From the NCBI GenBank assembly GCA_002317435.1, contig DCIQ01000203.1:1-8610 (forward strand): a stretch of 8,610 nucleotides of DNA, given 5' to 3'. The position numbers and the translations under genes were made by a program. Below, in pieces: positions 1 to 7,497 of this stretch. Numbering within the stretch: position 1 is the stretch's first letter; each line of letters begins with the position of its first letter. The stretch comes from Bacteroidales bacterium UBA1722 (lineage in GTDB: Bacteria; Bacteroidota; Bacteroidia; Bacteroidales; UBA932). Below the pieces are notes generated by a model. The model did no database searches. It was not told where the DNA came from and worked only from the letters and a program-made list of their open reading frames with translations.

Positions 1-919
<919 letters not shown>

Positions 920-962
920 TTGCGAATATGTATTTTATGAAACTGCTAATTTAGTAATCATT

Positions 963-998
963 GGAAAATAACTCATATATCTTTGACAAGTTATTTCC
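963..998 (-). terminator. Inverted repeat directly after nfo, possible terminator
   Basis: On the minus strand the ten bases after the nfo stop codon, GGAAATAACT, can pair with AGTTATTTTCC (one bulged base), enclosing a 15-base loop. The stem is about ten pairs but AT-rich, and no uridine run follows it, so it is not a standard intrinsic terminator. Its position flush against the nfo stop suggests a 3'-end or transcript-stabilising hairpin between nfo and glnS. Confidence 0.35.
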
Positions 999-1892
999 TT
1001 ATCCGGCGAATTCTTTCAGTCTGGCGATTTCCTCCGGCCAGATTGAAGGCTCGGGAGTCTCCAGAATAAAGGGAATACCGTCCAGACGGGGATCTTCCAT
1101 AAGGCGCCTGAAGGGTCCGATACCTATCGTACCCATCCCCAGCGAATCATGTCTGTCCACCTTCGAGGCGAGGGGCTTGCGGGCATCGTTCAGATGCATG
1201 CCGCGGAGATATTCCAGCCCCACGATGCGGTCGAAATCCGCCCAGAGGTTATCATAACCGGCGGAGAAATCGTTTTTCCCGCCTTCGGCAATATCTGCGA
1301 ACAGCACCCCGTCCCTTTCAGTCCAATCGTACCCCGCCGCGAAGGCATGGCAAGTGTCAATGCACACCCCCACCCTGGTCTTGTCCTCCACCCCGTCGAT
1401 TATCTGCGCCAGATGTTCGAAGCGGAACCCGAGATTGGACCCCTGACCGGCGGTGTTCTCTATTACGGCCGTAACCCCTTCGGTCCTGGAGAGGGCTATG
1501 TTTATGGATTCGGATATCCGCGCGAGACATTCGTCCACGGATATGGCGTTCAAATGGCTTCCGGGATGAAAGTTCAGCAGATCCAGCCCCAGCTGCGCAC
1601 AGCGGCTCATCTCGTCGACGAATGCCGTCCTGGACTTTTCAAGTCCTTCGGCGGCGGGGTGTCCCAGATTTATGAGGTAGCTGTCGTGGGGCAGGATGGA
1701 TGCCGGAACGTATCCGAATTCCCTACATCGGATTTTGAACAGGTCGATGCTCTCCCGGGTGAGAGGAGCCGCCGACCATTGTTTCTGATTCTTGGTGAAG
1801 AGGGCGAAACCCGTAGCACCTATCTGATGAGCGTTCAGAGGAGCGTTTTCCACTCCTCCGGAAGCACTTACGTGTGCACCTATATATTTCAT
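999..1892 (-). CDS. nfo: Endonuclease IV (AP endonuclease)
   Basis: This enzyme cuts the DNA backbone 5' of abasic sites and removes blocked 3' ends in base-excision repair. The 297-residue product begins MKYIGAHVSASGG, the hallmark Nfo start. The expected trinuclear zinc ligands are all present: H69 (LPHDSYL), H109 (NFHPGSH), E145 (IENTAGQG), D179 and H182 (CIDTCHAF), H233 (RGMHLND), D246 and H248 (KVDRHDS) and E278 (ILETP). It is slightly longer than the about 280-285 residues usual in the family, because of about 17 additional residues after the AGYD at 186-189, where a second AGYD appears at 211-214. The start ATG overlaps the stop of the upstream DUF6340-like gene in an ATGA junction, so translation is probably coupled. 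Stop TAA at 999-1001. Family assignment is secure; the effect of the insertion is unknown. Confidence 0.97.
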   Translation of the reverse strand: MKYIGAHVSASGGVENAPLNAHQIGATGFALFTKNQKQWSAAPLTRESIDLFKIRCREFGYVPASILPHDSYLINLGHPAAEGLEKSRTAFVDEMSRCAQLGLDLLNFHPGSHLNAISVDECLARISESINIALSRTEGVTAVIENTAGQGSNLGFRFEHLAQIIDGVEDKTRVGVCIDTCHAFAAGYDWTERDGVLFADIAEGGKNDFSAGYDNLWADFDRIVGLEYLRGMHLNDARKPLASKVDRHDSLGMGTIGIGPFRRLMEDPRLDGIPFILETPEPSIWPEEIARLKEFAG

Positions 1893-2905
1893 TTCAAAAC
1901 GGCCTCCAAAGATATAACCTGATTACTGCGTCCTTCATCTATATTCCGCTGTTCTTCGGAGATGCACTCGAAAGAGTGGTAGTCCCCGGCCATGTCAAGC
2001 CATTCCTGGGCCAGATCGAATTTCTCCATCATCTCGCAGGCCACCGCCGCATTATATGCCGCATAGGCCGTCCTGCGGGCATTCCTGCCATCGGCCAGAC
2101 CCATCCAGAGGGACAGAGCCTCCTGCCATTTGAACTGGGAGGCATACAGATAGGCCCGATACCATTTCCCGGTATCATAAGCCACCACCTTCCTGGACTG
2201 CTCCTTCCACTGCGGTGTGAATCCGGCGCCTATCTCCTCTCCCAGCTCCGTAAAAGCCCCCGATATGGAACCCATGACTGCGGATACGGCTCTGCTGTCC
2301 TCTACAGGTTCGTTGGAAATCAGCGACCACTGAAGATACTGGTCCACAGCGAACACTTTCTCCGAGGGTGACGTCCCGTAAAGGAGGGAGTCAAGTGAGA
2401 ACAAATGCATCTTCAATGAGAAGGGGGCCAGCACGTCGGTCCTGACCGCATAGCGGGAATCGGCCGTCCCGGCCTGCTCCACCTTGAAATCCTTCACCCG
2501 AAGAGAATCGAGCACTATCACCCTGTCACTTCCGGCATTCGTCAGCAGATACTTTATATCTTCGATGTCGGACGCATCCATCTCATCCGAATAGAAAGTA
2601 TATACCGGGATATCCCCCTCGCCGAGAGAGAGGTCCTTCTCCAGCTTGCCGGCCAGTCCGAAAGCCACCTTGGATGCCAGAGCACTGTCCAGAGAAGAGT
2701 TTTCAGCCATCCTGCGTTCACAGATACTGACTATGGAAGGAGGGACCCCGTGCAGATCGATCGAATATTCGCTCTTCGAGCGCACATCCATCACGACGTC
2801 ACAAAGCACCGGGGAACAGGAGACGGCCCCTGAAACCGCAAGCATCGGCAGCAATGCGCCGACTCCCGACTTGAGTGAATCGAAAAATGACATGTTCAGT
2901 TTCAT
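1889..2905 (-). CDS. DUF6340-like predicted lipoprotein with C-terminal TPR-like helices
   Basis: Function is unknown. The 338-residue product starts with a hydrophobic segment (about residues 15-29) ending AVSC at 27-30, a plausible though imperfect lipobox with C30 as the lipidated cysteine, so export to the envelope is inferred. The N-terminal SEYSIDLHGVPPSIVSI stretch and the C-terminal stretch around 247-306 (KWQEALSLWMGLADG, AAYNAAVACEMMEKFDLAQEW) resemble what I know of the Bacteroidales DUF6340 family; the latter reads like one to two tetratricopeptide-type helical hairpins, usually protein-binding. The middle (about 95-200) has no motif that I recognise. It starts within the rimO stop (ATGA) and ends within the nfo start (ATGA), so all three are likely translated in a coupled way. 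An in-frame ATG at codon 5 is an alternative start. The family call is from memory of family patterns, not a search. Confidence 0.7.
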   Translation of the reverse strand: MKLNMSFFDSLKSGVGALLPMLAVSGAVSCSPVLCDVVMDVRSKSEYSIDLHGVPPSIVSICERRMAENSSLDSALASKVAFGLAGKLEKDLSLGEGDIPVYTFYSDEMDASDIEDIKYLLTNAGSDRVIVLDSLRVKDFKVEQAGTADSRYAVRTDVLAPFSLKMHLFSLDSLLYGTSPSEKVFAVDQYLQWSLISNEPVEDSRAVSAVMGSISGAFTELGEEIGAGFTPQWKEQSRKVVAYDTGKWYRAYLYASQFKWQEALSLWMGLADGRNARRTAYAAYNAAVACEMMEKFDLAQEWLDMAGDYHSFECISEEQRNIDEGRSNQVISLEAVLK

Positions 2906-4239
2906 TTTGGACAGACAGTTTTCAGGATATCTGCAGAAAGATCGTATTCGTCCGCGGCCACTATACGGGCATCCACGAAATTTCCGACCATTTTATGTGG
3001 CCAGCGCCCGGAAGCACGTATCAGCACTTCACCGTCCACTTCCGGAGATTCCCTGGAAGTCCTTCCCGTCCATATCCCGTCCTCCCCCGAGAAAGAATCG
3101 ATGAGCACCTTCTCCACGGTCCCTATCCTCGATTCGTTATATTTCAGGGAGATACCTGCCTGCAGTTCCATAAGTCTCTCATATCGTTCCTGTTTTACCT
3201 CGGCAGGAACATCATCCTTCAGATTGGCGGCGCCCCAGGTACCCTCCTCCTCAGAATAGGTAAAAGCACCCAGACGCTCGAACCGATACTCCTCCACGAA
3301 ACGGAGCAGGTCTTCGAATTCTTCTTCCCCCTCCCCCGGATGACCGACTATCATAGTGGTCCTGAGGGCGATGCCCGGCACTCTGGAACGCATCTTCTCC
3401 ACCAGGGCCCTGGTCTGTGCCCCGGTCACCTGACGCCTCATCGCCTTGAGCACGGCATCACTGGAATGCTGCAGGGGAATATCCATATACTTGCATACCT
3501 TGTCCGAAGAAGCCATTATATCCAGGACATCCTCGGGAAATGAAGCCGGATAGGAGTAATGGAGACGTATCCATTCCAACCCCTTTATGTCGATAAGCCG
3601 GGACAGCAGCCCGCCCAATGCGCGTTTCCGATAGAGATCCAAGCCATACCAGGTGGTGTCCTGAGCTATCAGAAGGAGTTCCTTCACCCCTCCGTCCACC
3701 AGTTTCTCCGCCTCTTCCACCAATACTTCGACAGGCACGGAGACGTGAGGACCACGGATAGAGGGGATGGCACAGTACGAACACTTCCTGTCACATCCTT
3801 CTGAAATCTTCAGATAGGCATAATGCGCAGGGGTGGTGAGGAAGCGCCCTGTCTCCAGTTCGGGACGATACTCCACCCCGAGCACGGAGAGCATGCCCTT
3901 CAGGTCATAAGCCCCGAGGTAGGCATCCACCTCGGGTATCTCCTCCCTCAGTTCGGGCATATATCTTGCCGACAGGCAGCCCCATACCACAACCTTCTCC
4001 ACGTACCCCTTCGCCTTCGCATCCACTCCCTCCAGAATGGCCTGGACGGATTCCTGCTTCGCATCCTGAATAAAACCGCAGGTATTGATTATGAGCACGT
4101 CCGCACACCCGAGGGACAAATCGGCATCCTCGGGAACGATGACCATCCCTGCATATCGCAACTGACAGATAAGATGCTCCGAATCCACCCGATTCTTGGA
4201 GCATCCCAGTGTCACCACCTGAATGCGCGTCTTACCCAT
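2902..4239 (-). CDS. rimO: Ribosomal protein S12 methylthiotransferase RimO
   Basis: RimO is a radical-SAM enzyme with two iron-sulfur clusters that adds a methylthio group to a conserved aspartate of ribosomal protein S12. The protein (445 residues from ATG 4239) has the three-domain MTTase layout: an N-terminal UPF0004 domain with cluster cysteines C13 (TLGCSKN), C54 (INTCGF) and C88 (WGCLS); a radical-SAM domain with C149, C153 and C156 in the EGCDRKCSYC motif; and a C-terminal TRAM domain ending with the RimO-typical DEYDL. TLGCSKNRVDSE at the start and LKISEGC favour RimO over MiaB. A GTG at 4240-4242 could extend it by one codon, but the ATG is more likely. It begins 11 bases after the DUF5606 stop and overlaps the next gene by four bases. 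In the loop after the radical-SAM motif the common SRP tripeptide reads SVP, a small departure from the family. Confidence 0.96.
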   Translation of the reverse strand: MGKTRIQVVTLGCSKNRVDSEHLICQLRYAGMVIVPEDADLSLGCADVLIINTCGFIQDAKQESVQAILEGVDAKAKGYVEKVVVWGCLSARYMPELREEIPEVDAYLGAYDLKGMLSVLGVEYRPELETGRFLTTPAHYAYLKISEGCDRKCSYCAIPSIRGPHVSVPVEVLVEEAEKLVDGGVKELLLIAQDTTWYGLDLYRKRALGGLLSRLIDIKGLEWIRLHYSYPASFPEDVLDIMASSDKVCKYMDIPLQHSSDAVLKAMRRQVTGAQTRALVEKMRSRVPGIALRTTMIVGHPGEGEEEFEDLLRFVEEYRFERLGAFTYSEEEGTWGAANLKDDVPAEVKQERYERLMELQAGISLKYNESRIGTVEKVLIDSFSGEDGIWTGRTSRESPEVDGEVLIRASGRWPHKMVGNFVDARIVAADEYDLSADILKTVCPK

Positions 4240-4250
4240 CACCGGAAGGA

Positions 4251-4709
4251 TTATTCCGATTTCTTCTCTTCAGCCTCGTCGAACATCGAGTCGGGTTCCT
4301 GCTCGGGATCCACGAAATCAAAACCGACCGTGGCCTTTATCTGATTGTACCACTGCACCACCTTCTTCATATGCGATACATAGAAGCGCTCATGGTCATA
4401 TTCGGGAATCACACTTTCGAAGAAAGCGACCAACACCTTGTTGTCCGATTTGGCATCGGGAGCGTCGGATTCCTCAAGTCTCTCCTTCATCTTCAGCAGA
4501 ACGCTCCGAAGGGGCATCTCTTCATCTTCCGTATATATGGAAATATCGGCGAGAGAAGTGACCTTCGCCTGGATACCGAAAGTTTTCCGGCTTCCGTTCA
4601 GCATCGATTCCGCTATGATTCCGTTCTTGGCCTGTGATACGAACTGCCACAGTCCCTGTTCTCCCGAGATGGAGAGGATTTTCTGTAAATCTGTTTTCAT
4701 TTGTTCCAT
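4251..4709 (-). CDS. DUF5606 domain protein of unknown function
   Basis: A small acidic-tailed protein restricted, as far as I know, to Bacteroidota. Recognised by the start KTDLQKILSISGEQGL, the block KVTSLADISIYTEDEEMPLR, and FYVSHMKKVVQWYNQIK near the C-terminus, all characteristic of the DUF5606 family. There is no signal peptide or membrane segment, so it is probably cytoplasmic. The tail after about residue 135 is rich in Glu and Asp and likely disordered. Start is uncertain: ATGs at 4727, 4709 and 4700 are all in frame. The conserved domain begins right after 4700, so 4709 (152 residues) or 4700 is preferred over 4727; none has a Shine-Dalgarno site, which is usual here. It sits 36 bases after the J-domain stop and 11 bases before rimO. 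No biochemical function is known to me, and position between a co-chaperone-like gene and rimO does not define one. Confidence 0.82.
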   Translation of the reverse strand: MEQMKTDLQKILSISGEQGLWQFVSQAKNGIIAESMLNGSRKTFGIQAKVTSLADISIYTEDEEMPLRSVLLKMKERLEESDAPDAKSDNKVLVAFFESVIPEYDHERFYVSHMKKVVQWYNQIKATVGFDFVDPEQEPDSMFDEAEEKKSE

Positions 4710-4745
4710 ACTAAATGATCTTATCATGTGTAAGGAATGCGGAGG

Positions 4746-4982
4746 CTATTTCAGCCCCCTCTCCCTTTTTATTCTCTCGTAGGCATTCTGGATGGATTTG
4801 AATTTCTCCTCCGCCGCTTTCCTGACATCCTCCCCCAGATTGGCCACCTTGTCGGGATGATGTTTCATCGCCATGCTTCTGTAAGCCTTCTTCACATCAT
4901 CATCAGATGCATCCTTCTCTATCCCGAGGATCTTATATGCATCATCGGCACCGGCACCGAACATCGCGAAAACCGAATTCAT
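4746..4982 (-). CDS. J-domain (DnaJ-like) fragment, downstream part of the split TerB-DnaJ gene
   Basis: J domains stimulate the ATPase of Hsp70/DnaK. This frame, from the ATG at 4980-4982, gives 78 residues consisting almost wholly of a J domain: AYKILGIEKDAS, then DDVKKAYRSMAMK, the invariant HPD at residues 42-44, and the third and fourth helices with AAEEKFKSIQNAYERIK. It ends with TAG at 4746-4748. The ATG is probably an internal Met codon of the ancestral gene rather than a true start, because the same frame read five codons further upstream (GYTEAD) continues the TerB domain. It overlaps the TerB frame by 41 bases, so if the frameshift is real it might be translated separately by re-initiation. 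All J-domain helices and the HPD motif are intact, so the fragment could still act on DnaK. Confidence 0.8.
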   Translation of the reverse strand: MNSVFAMFGAGADDAYKILGIEKDASDDDVKKAYRSMAMKHHPDKVANLGEDVRKAAEEKFKSIQNAYERIKRERGLK

Positions 4983-5484
4983 GTCGGCTTCGGTATATCC
5001 TCAGGTTACGCGCGATCCTGCGAAGCATATCCACCTCCGACGCTGACGCGGCGGAATCAGAAGCCGCCAGACCACACAGATAGTGTAGAAGCTGAAGTCT
5101 CTGGGAAGAAGGCATGTTGAGCACTATCTGCGCACATATCTCCTCCACCGGAACATCCTTCTGCAGAATCTCCCGGAGAATGCGCATCGCATCCGGAAGC
5201 GCATAGTCGCCGAAATTACGGCGTATGAACTGCTTCACATATTCCAGTTCGGAGCGCATCACCCGGCCGTCCGCTTTCATCACGGCCGCCGAGAGCACCA
5301 TCAGGGAAAGCAGGAAACTGTTCCTCTGCCCGGTCCGGACAGTGCTTCCGTTCATCTGTTCCACGGACTGCGAAGAAGACATGACACCGTCCATCATGGC
5401 TCCCAGACCGAAACCCAAAATGGCTCCGAGAGGTCCTGCCACCGACCATCCCAGAACGCCCGCTATCCATTTTCCGTAACCCAT
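4942..5484 (-). CDS. TerB-domain fragment with glycine-rich N-terminal segment (upstream part of split gene)
   Basis: The frame from ATG 5482-5484 encodes 180 residues. Residues 1-32 (MGYGKWIAGVLGW, then glycine-spaced hydrophobic residues to GLGAMMDG) form a glycine-zipper-like hydrophobic segment that could lie in or on the membrane, as the N-terminus of E. coli DjlA does. Residues 56-161 are a TerB-type helical domain: the first half carries KADGRVMRSELEYVKQF at 70-86, the acidic metal-site type of motif, and the second half AASDSAASASEVDMLRRIA at 140-158, where the usual DG is DS. After L161 the frame runs into 19 arginine-rich residues and stops at TGA 4942-4944; that tail is almost certainly out of frame. 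TerB domains are named for tellurite resistance but here the J-domain pairing points to a DjlA-like co-chaperone, not tellurite. It follows coaE by 43 bases containing a small palindrome. Confidence 0.85.
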   Translation of the reverse strand: MGYGKWIAGVLGWSVAGPLGAILGFGLGAMMDGVMSSSQSVEQMNGSTVRTGQRNSFLLSLMVLSAAVMKADGRVMRSELEYVKQFIRRNFGDYALPDAMRILREILQKDVPVEEICAQIVLNMPSSQRLQLLHYLCGLAASDSAASASEVDMLRRIARNLRIYRSRHEFGFRDVRCRCR

Positions 5485-5498
5485 ATACTACATTCAAG

Positions 5499-5514
5499 TT
5501 TCGCACTTGCGAAA
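5499..5514. repeat. Perfect 6-bp inverted repeat with 4-base loop between coaE and the TerB gene
   Basis: The sequence TTTCGCACTTGCGAAA is a perfect hairpin of six pairs around a four-base loop, in the 43-base gap between the coaE stop and the TerB-gene ATG. No uridine run follows on the minus strand, so it is not a standard terminator. It overlaps the weak -7-like element listed next, which makes an operator or a 5'-leader hairpin possible. A chance palindrome of this size cannot be excluded. Confidence 0.4.
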
Positions 5515-5518
5515 TATA
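5511..5518 (-). promoter_or_regulatory. Weak -7-like element before the TerB gene
   Basis: Reading the minus strand, TATATTTC matches the Bacteroidota -7 consensus TAnnTTTG except for the last base, and lies 26 bases before the TerB-gene ATG at 5484. No TTTG-like -33 box is visible 19-21 bases further upstream. It might be a secondary internal promoter for the lower half of the gene train. Confidence 0.22.
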
Positions 5519-5527
5519 CCACAATTT

Positions 5528-6127
5528 CTAATTCACCTTTTCATCCGCCGAAGAAAGAATCCGCACTATCTGAGGTATCAGGGGAGTCTTTCCATCCGAC
5601 ACTATGACATAATCTGAACGCTGCTCACGCCACTGGTCCGAATGCTGGTTTTCCATCCTGGCGGCCACCTCCACGGCGGAGCATCCGTCCCTCTCCATCG
5701 CCCGCCGCACCCTCAGCTCCTCGGGAGATGAGACTGTAATCACCACATCGGCCACTCCGGCGAAACACTCCTTCTCCAAAATCAGCGCCGATTCGACCAA
5801 AACCCTCCGGGCCCCTTCTGCGGCACATTTCTCCTTCCACCGGAGCAAATCCTCCAGCAGGACAGGATAAACCAGAGCCTCCAGCGCCCGAAGAGCGGAC
5901 CTGTCCGAAAAGACCTTCTCCGCCAGCGCCTTCCTGTCCAGTCCGTGCTCCGTATATATCCCCTGTCCGAACACGGAGGAGAGCGATTCCTTCAGTTCGG
6001 AAGACTCCCCGTAAAGTTCCTTCACCCTGCGGTCCGTATCATAGACAGGCACTCCCATCGCCGAGAACACGCTGCGGACATAACTTTTCCCGCTCCCTAT
6101 TCCTCCTGTAAGGGCCAGAGTCTTCAT
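5528..6127 (-). CDS. coaE: Dephospho-CoA kinase
   Basis: CoaE phosphorylates the 3'-hydroxyl of dephospho-CoA with ATP, the last step of coenzyme A synthesis, in the cytoplasm. The 199-residue product opens with LALTGGIGSGKS, a P-loop with K14 and S15, followed by GVPVYDTDRRVKELY (the family's substrate-binding DxD at D30 and D32), the lid-like central region, LVESALILEK, VADVVITVSSPEE, a dimer-contact-like RRAMERDG, and the C-terminal RMENQ...RSDYVIVSDG element. Length is typical (about 190-210). Its ATG overlaps the stop of the upstream YbbR gene (ATGA), an arrangement that I know as common in Bacteroidota, where yajC, ybbR and coaE are neighbours. Stop TAG at 5528-5530. The usual Asn near the C-terminal IxN is Ser here, a mild change that does not affect the call. 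Confidence 0.96.
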   Translation of the reverse strand: MKTLALTGGIGSGKSYVRSVFSAMGVPVYDTDRRVKELYGESSELKESLSSVFGQGIYTEHGLDRKALAEKVFSDRSALRALEALVYPVLLEDLLRWKEKCAAEGARRVLVESALILEKECFAGVADVVITVSSPEELRVRRAMERDGCSAVEVAARMENQHSDQWREQRSDYVIVSDGKTPLIPQIVRILSSADEKVN

Positions 6128-7122
6128 CTCTCCAATATCACGAACTGCACCACCGAAGGATACAGTTCAGTCAAAGACATCTCCATCCCCGACGGGAAAG
6201 AGACCTCCGGAATCACATCCGAAGTATTCGAACGGGCCAGCTTCTCATAATCCAGAAAGCAAGTCACACCTGAAAGATTCTTCTTCCCGGAAAATGGGAA
6301 AACATGCCGGCACACCACTTTCACTTCATCCGGAAGGACTATCACCTTTCTGTCTGACGGCACATTACGCACCGTCACCGGCAGTGTGACCGACTCTTCC
6401 ACGTACCGCTTCACTCTCAGCGAATAGACCACCCCGGGCACGGAAACGCTTATCCCCTTGGGCGTATGGATATCCGCAACTCCCTGAACGTCGGACGACA
6501 CCCCCCTTATGGAAAGATTCTCCGAATGCACGGAATTGACGGAAGCCACCAACGCCGCATTACCCGATATCAGTACACTGTCGGGGGTCACCACCGGCTC
6601 TCCCGTCATTTCATACTGAGGTTCGCATTTCAGGGAATAATTCAGTATGACAGGCACCTTCTTCACCGCGACCCTGCGGATAGGGACATATACATTCTCA
6701 CTGACCACGGTTTCGACCGTAACCCGAGGGTCGAAAGCTGACACCACGTCATTCAGCACATTCTGAAGATTCACCTGAAAGACATCGGAAGACACATCCG
6801 AATGAATCAGATGCGTCCTGTCAATATCCAGTACGATGGAAGGATCCGTGAGACCGGACCTGTGGGAGATAATGTAGAAACCGCTGGCCTTCACCCTGAC
6901 CATAAGCTTGTCATCCGCGAGGGCCGAATTCTCCCTGCCCTGAATATTCGTTCTGATCACCAGCCCGTAATCCAGAAACACGGAATAGTCCTGCGACAGA
7001 CTGAACAGAGCCCAAAAGACCAAGGCGGCCACGGCGGACAGGAAGAGGTGATATAAACGGTTACCCCCACCGTACGTCCGTCTGCCGGATTTCAAGACAC
7101 TGTCACCCTCCTTGGGAGTCAT
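6124..7122 (-). CDS. YbbR-domain membrane-anchored protein
   Basis: The 332-residue protein has a short basic cytoplasmic start, one transmembrane helix at about 24-43 (LYHLFLSAVAALVFWALF), and a beta-rich extracytoplasmic part with YbbR-like repeats. One can see repeated segments of the type VPV...V.V..VP: ENVYVPIRRVAVKKVPVIL at about 164-182, VTPDSVLISGN at about 199-209, and ESVTLPVTVRNVPSDRKV at about 253-270. In Firmicutes YbbR (CdaR) regulates the diadenylate cyclase CdaA; that partner is not visible here, so the role in this organism is unknown. It starts five bases after the yajC stop and ends overlapping coaE, so it is surely co-transcribed with both. The anchoring and orientation are inferred from the positively charged N-terminus. 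The family call is firm, the function is not. Confidence 0.88.
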   Translation of the reverse strand: MTPKEGDSVLKSGRRTYGGGNRLYHLFLSAVAALVFWALFSLSQDYSVFLDYGLVIRTNIQGRENSALADDKLMVRVKASGFYIISHRSGLTDPSIVLDIDRTHLIHSDVSSDVFQVNLQNVLNDVVSAFDPRVTVETVVSENVYVPIRRVAVKKVPVILNYSLKCEPQYEMTGEPVVTPDSVLISGNAALVASVNSVHSENLSIRGVSSDVQGVADIHTPKGISVSVPGVVYSLRVKRYVEESVTLPVTVRNVPSDRKVIVLPDEVKVVCRHVFPFSGKKNLSGVTCFLDYEKLARSNTSDVIPEVSFPSGMEMSLTELYPSVVQFVILER

Positions 7123-7127
7123 AGATG

Positions 7128-7451
7128 CTATTTGGTGGACTGAAGATCCGTAGTATCCCTTACCACCGAAGATTTGTCAACTCTCAGTTTTACGCCGTCC
7201 GTCACTTCTATAATCAGGAAAATTTCCTTCACTTCCACGACAGTACCGTAGATACCTCCGACCGTGACGATTCTGTCCCCTTTCTTCAGGGAGTTTCGCC
7301 AATTATTGATTTCCTTCTGCTTCTTCTGCTGGGGACGTATCATAAACAGCCACATGACTACGAATATAAGCAGCATCATCACGAGGAAAGACCAGTTTCC
7401 TCCGGTTCCGGCCGTACCTGCCGCGGCACCCTGTAAAAATAAAGTATTCAT
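7128..7451 (-). CDS. yajC: Preprotein translocase accessory subunit YajC
   Basis: YajC is a small inner-membrane protein that associates with SecDF of the Sec translocon. The 107-residue product has an Ala/Gly-rich N-terminus, one transmembrane helix at about 20-38 (WSFLVMMLLIFVVMWLF), then the family signature FMIRPQQKKQKE at 36-47 and the cytoplasmic domain with SLKKGDRIVTVGGIYGTVVEV. Length is typical. The start ATG at 7449-7451 is preceded by an A-rich leader (AATCAAGAAAA) as is common for well-translated genes in this phylum, with no Shine-Dalgarno motif. It follows nusB by 46 bases and is five bases ahead of the YbbR gene. SecDF itself is not in the window. Confidence 0.96.
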   Translation of the reverse strand: MNTLFLQGAAAGTAGTGGNWSFLVMMLLIFVVMWLFMIRPQQKKQKEINNWRNSLKKGDRIVTVGGIYGTVVEVKEIFLIIEVTDGVKLRVDKSSVVRDTTDLQSTK

Positions 7452-7497
7452 TTTTCTTGATTATTGATGTAATGAGTAGTATTCTGTTCTGTCCGGC

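Larger units (their letters stand above)
4746..5484 (-). pseudogene. Full TerB-DnaJ (DjlA-like) gene interrupted by one frameshift
   Basis: The two overlapping frames reconstruct one ordinary Bacteroidota TerB plus J-domain protein of 245 residues if the single base at about 5001 is skipped: residues 1-161 come from the upstream frame (ending RRIARNL), and residues 162-245 from the downstream frame (starting GYTEADMNSV). HPD then falls at 209-211. The fusion reading is supported because NLGYTEADMNS is a natural end for the second TerB half, while the unshifted tail after L161 is arginine-rich and resembles nothing. Neither half has any other disruption. This may be an assembly or sequencing error, a recent mutation, or, less likely, recoding. 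Confidence 0.75.

Noticed and set aside
978..985. Exact TAnnTTTG match on the plus strand as a promoter
   Set aside because: No plus-strand gene follows it; it lies in the loop of an inverted repeat and is a likely chance match in AT-rich sequence.
1149..1922. Long plus-strand open frame (257 codons) opposite nfo
   Set aside because: It is antisense to a gene with all nine metal-ligand residues of endonuclease IV; its own translation has no recognisable domain and it arises from the codon bias of the real gene.
2875..3543. Plus-strand open frame opposite rimO
   Set aside because: Shadow of the TRAM and radical-SAM coding region; no recognisable protein features.
4995..5006. Programmed +1 frameshift at CTG AGG, resembling the yeast Ty1 CTT AGG site
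   Set aside because: The same codon pair CTG AGG is read without a shift in the conserved VLRAKID block of glnS (plus-strand 377-382), and no stop codon or other stimulator lies at the site. Error or mutation is simpler, though recoding is not formally excluded.
4942..5484. Tellurite-resistance function from the TerB domain
   Set aside because: There is no ter operon nearby, and the linked J domain and glycine-rich N-terminus fit a DjlA-like co-chaperone.
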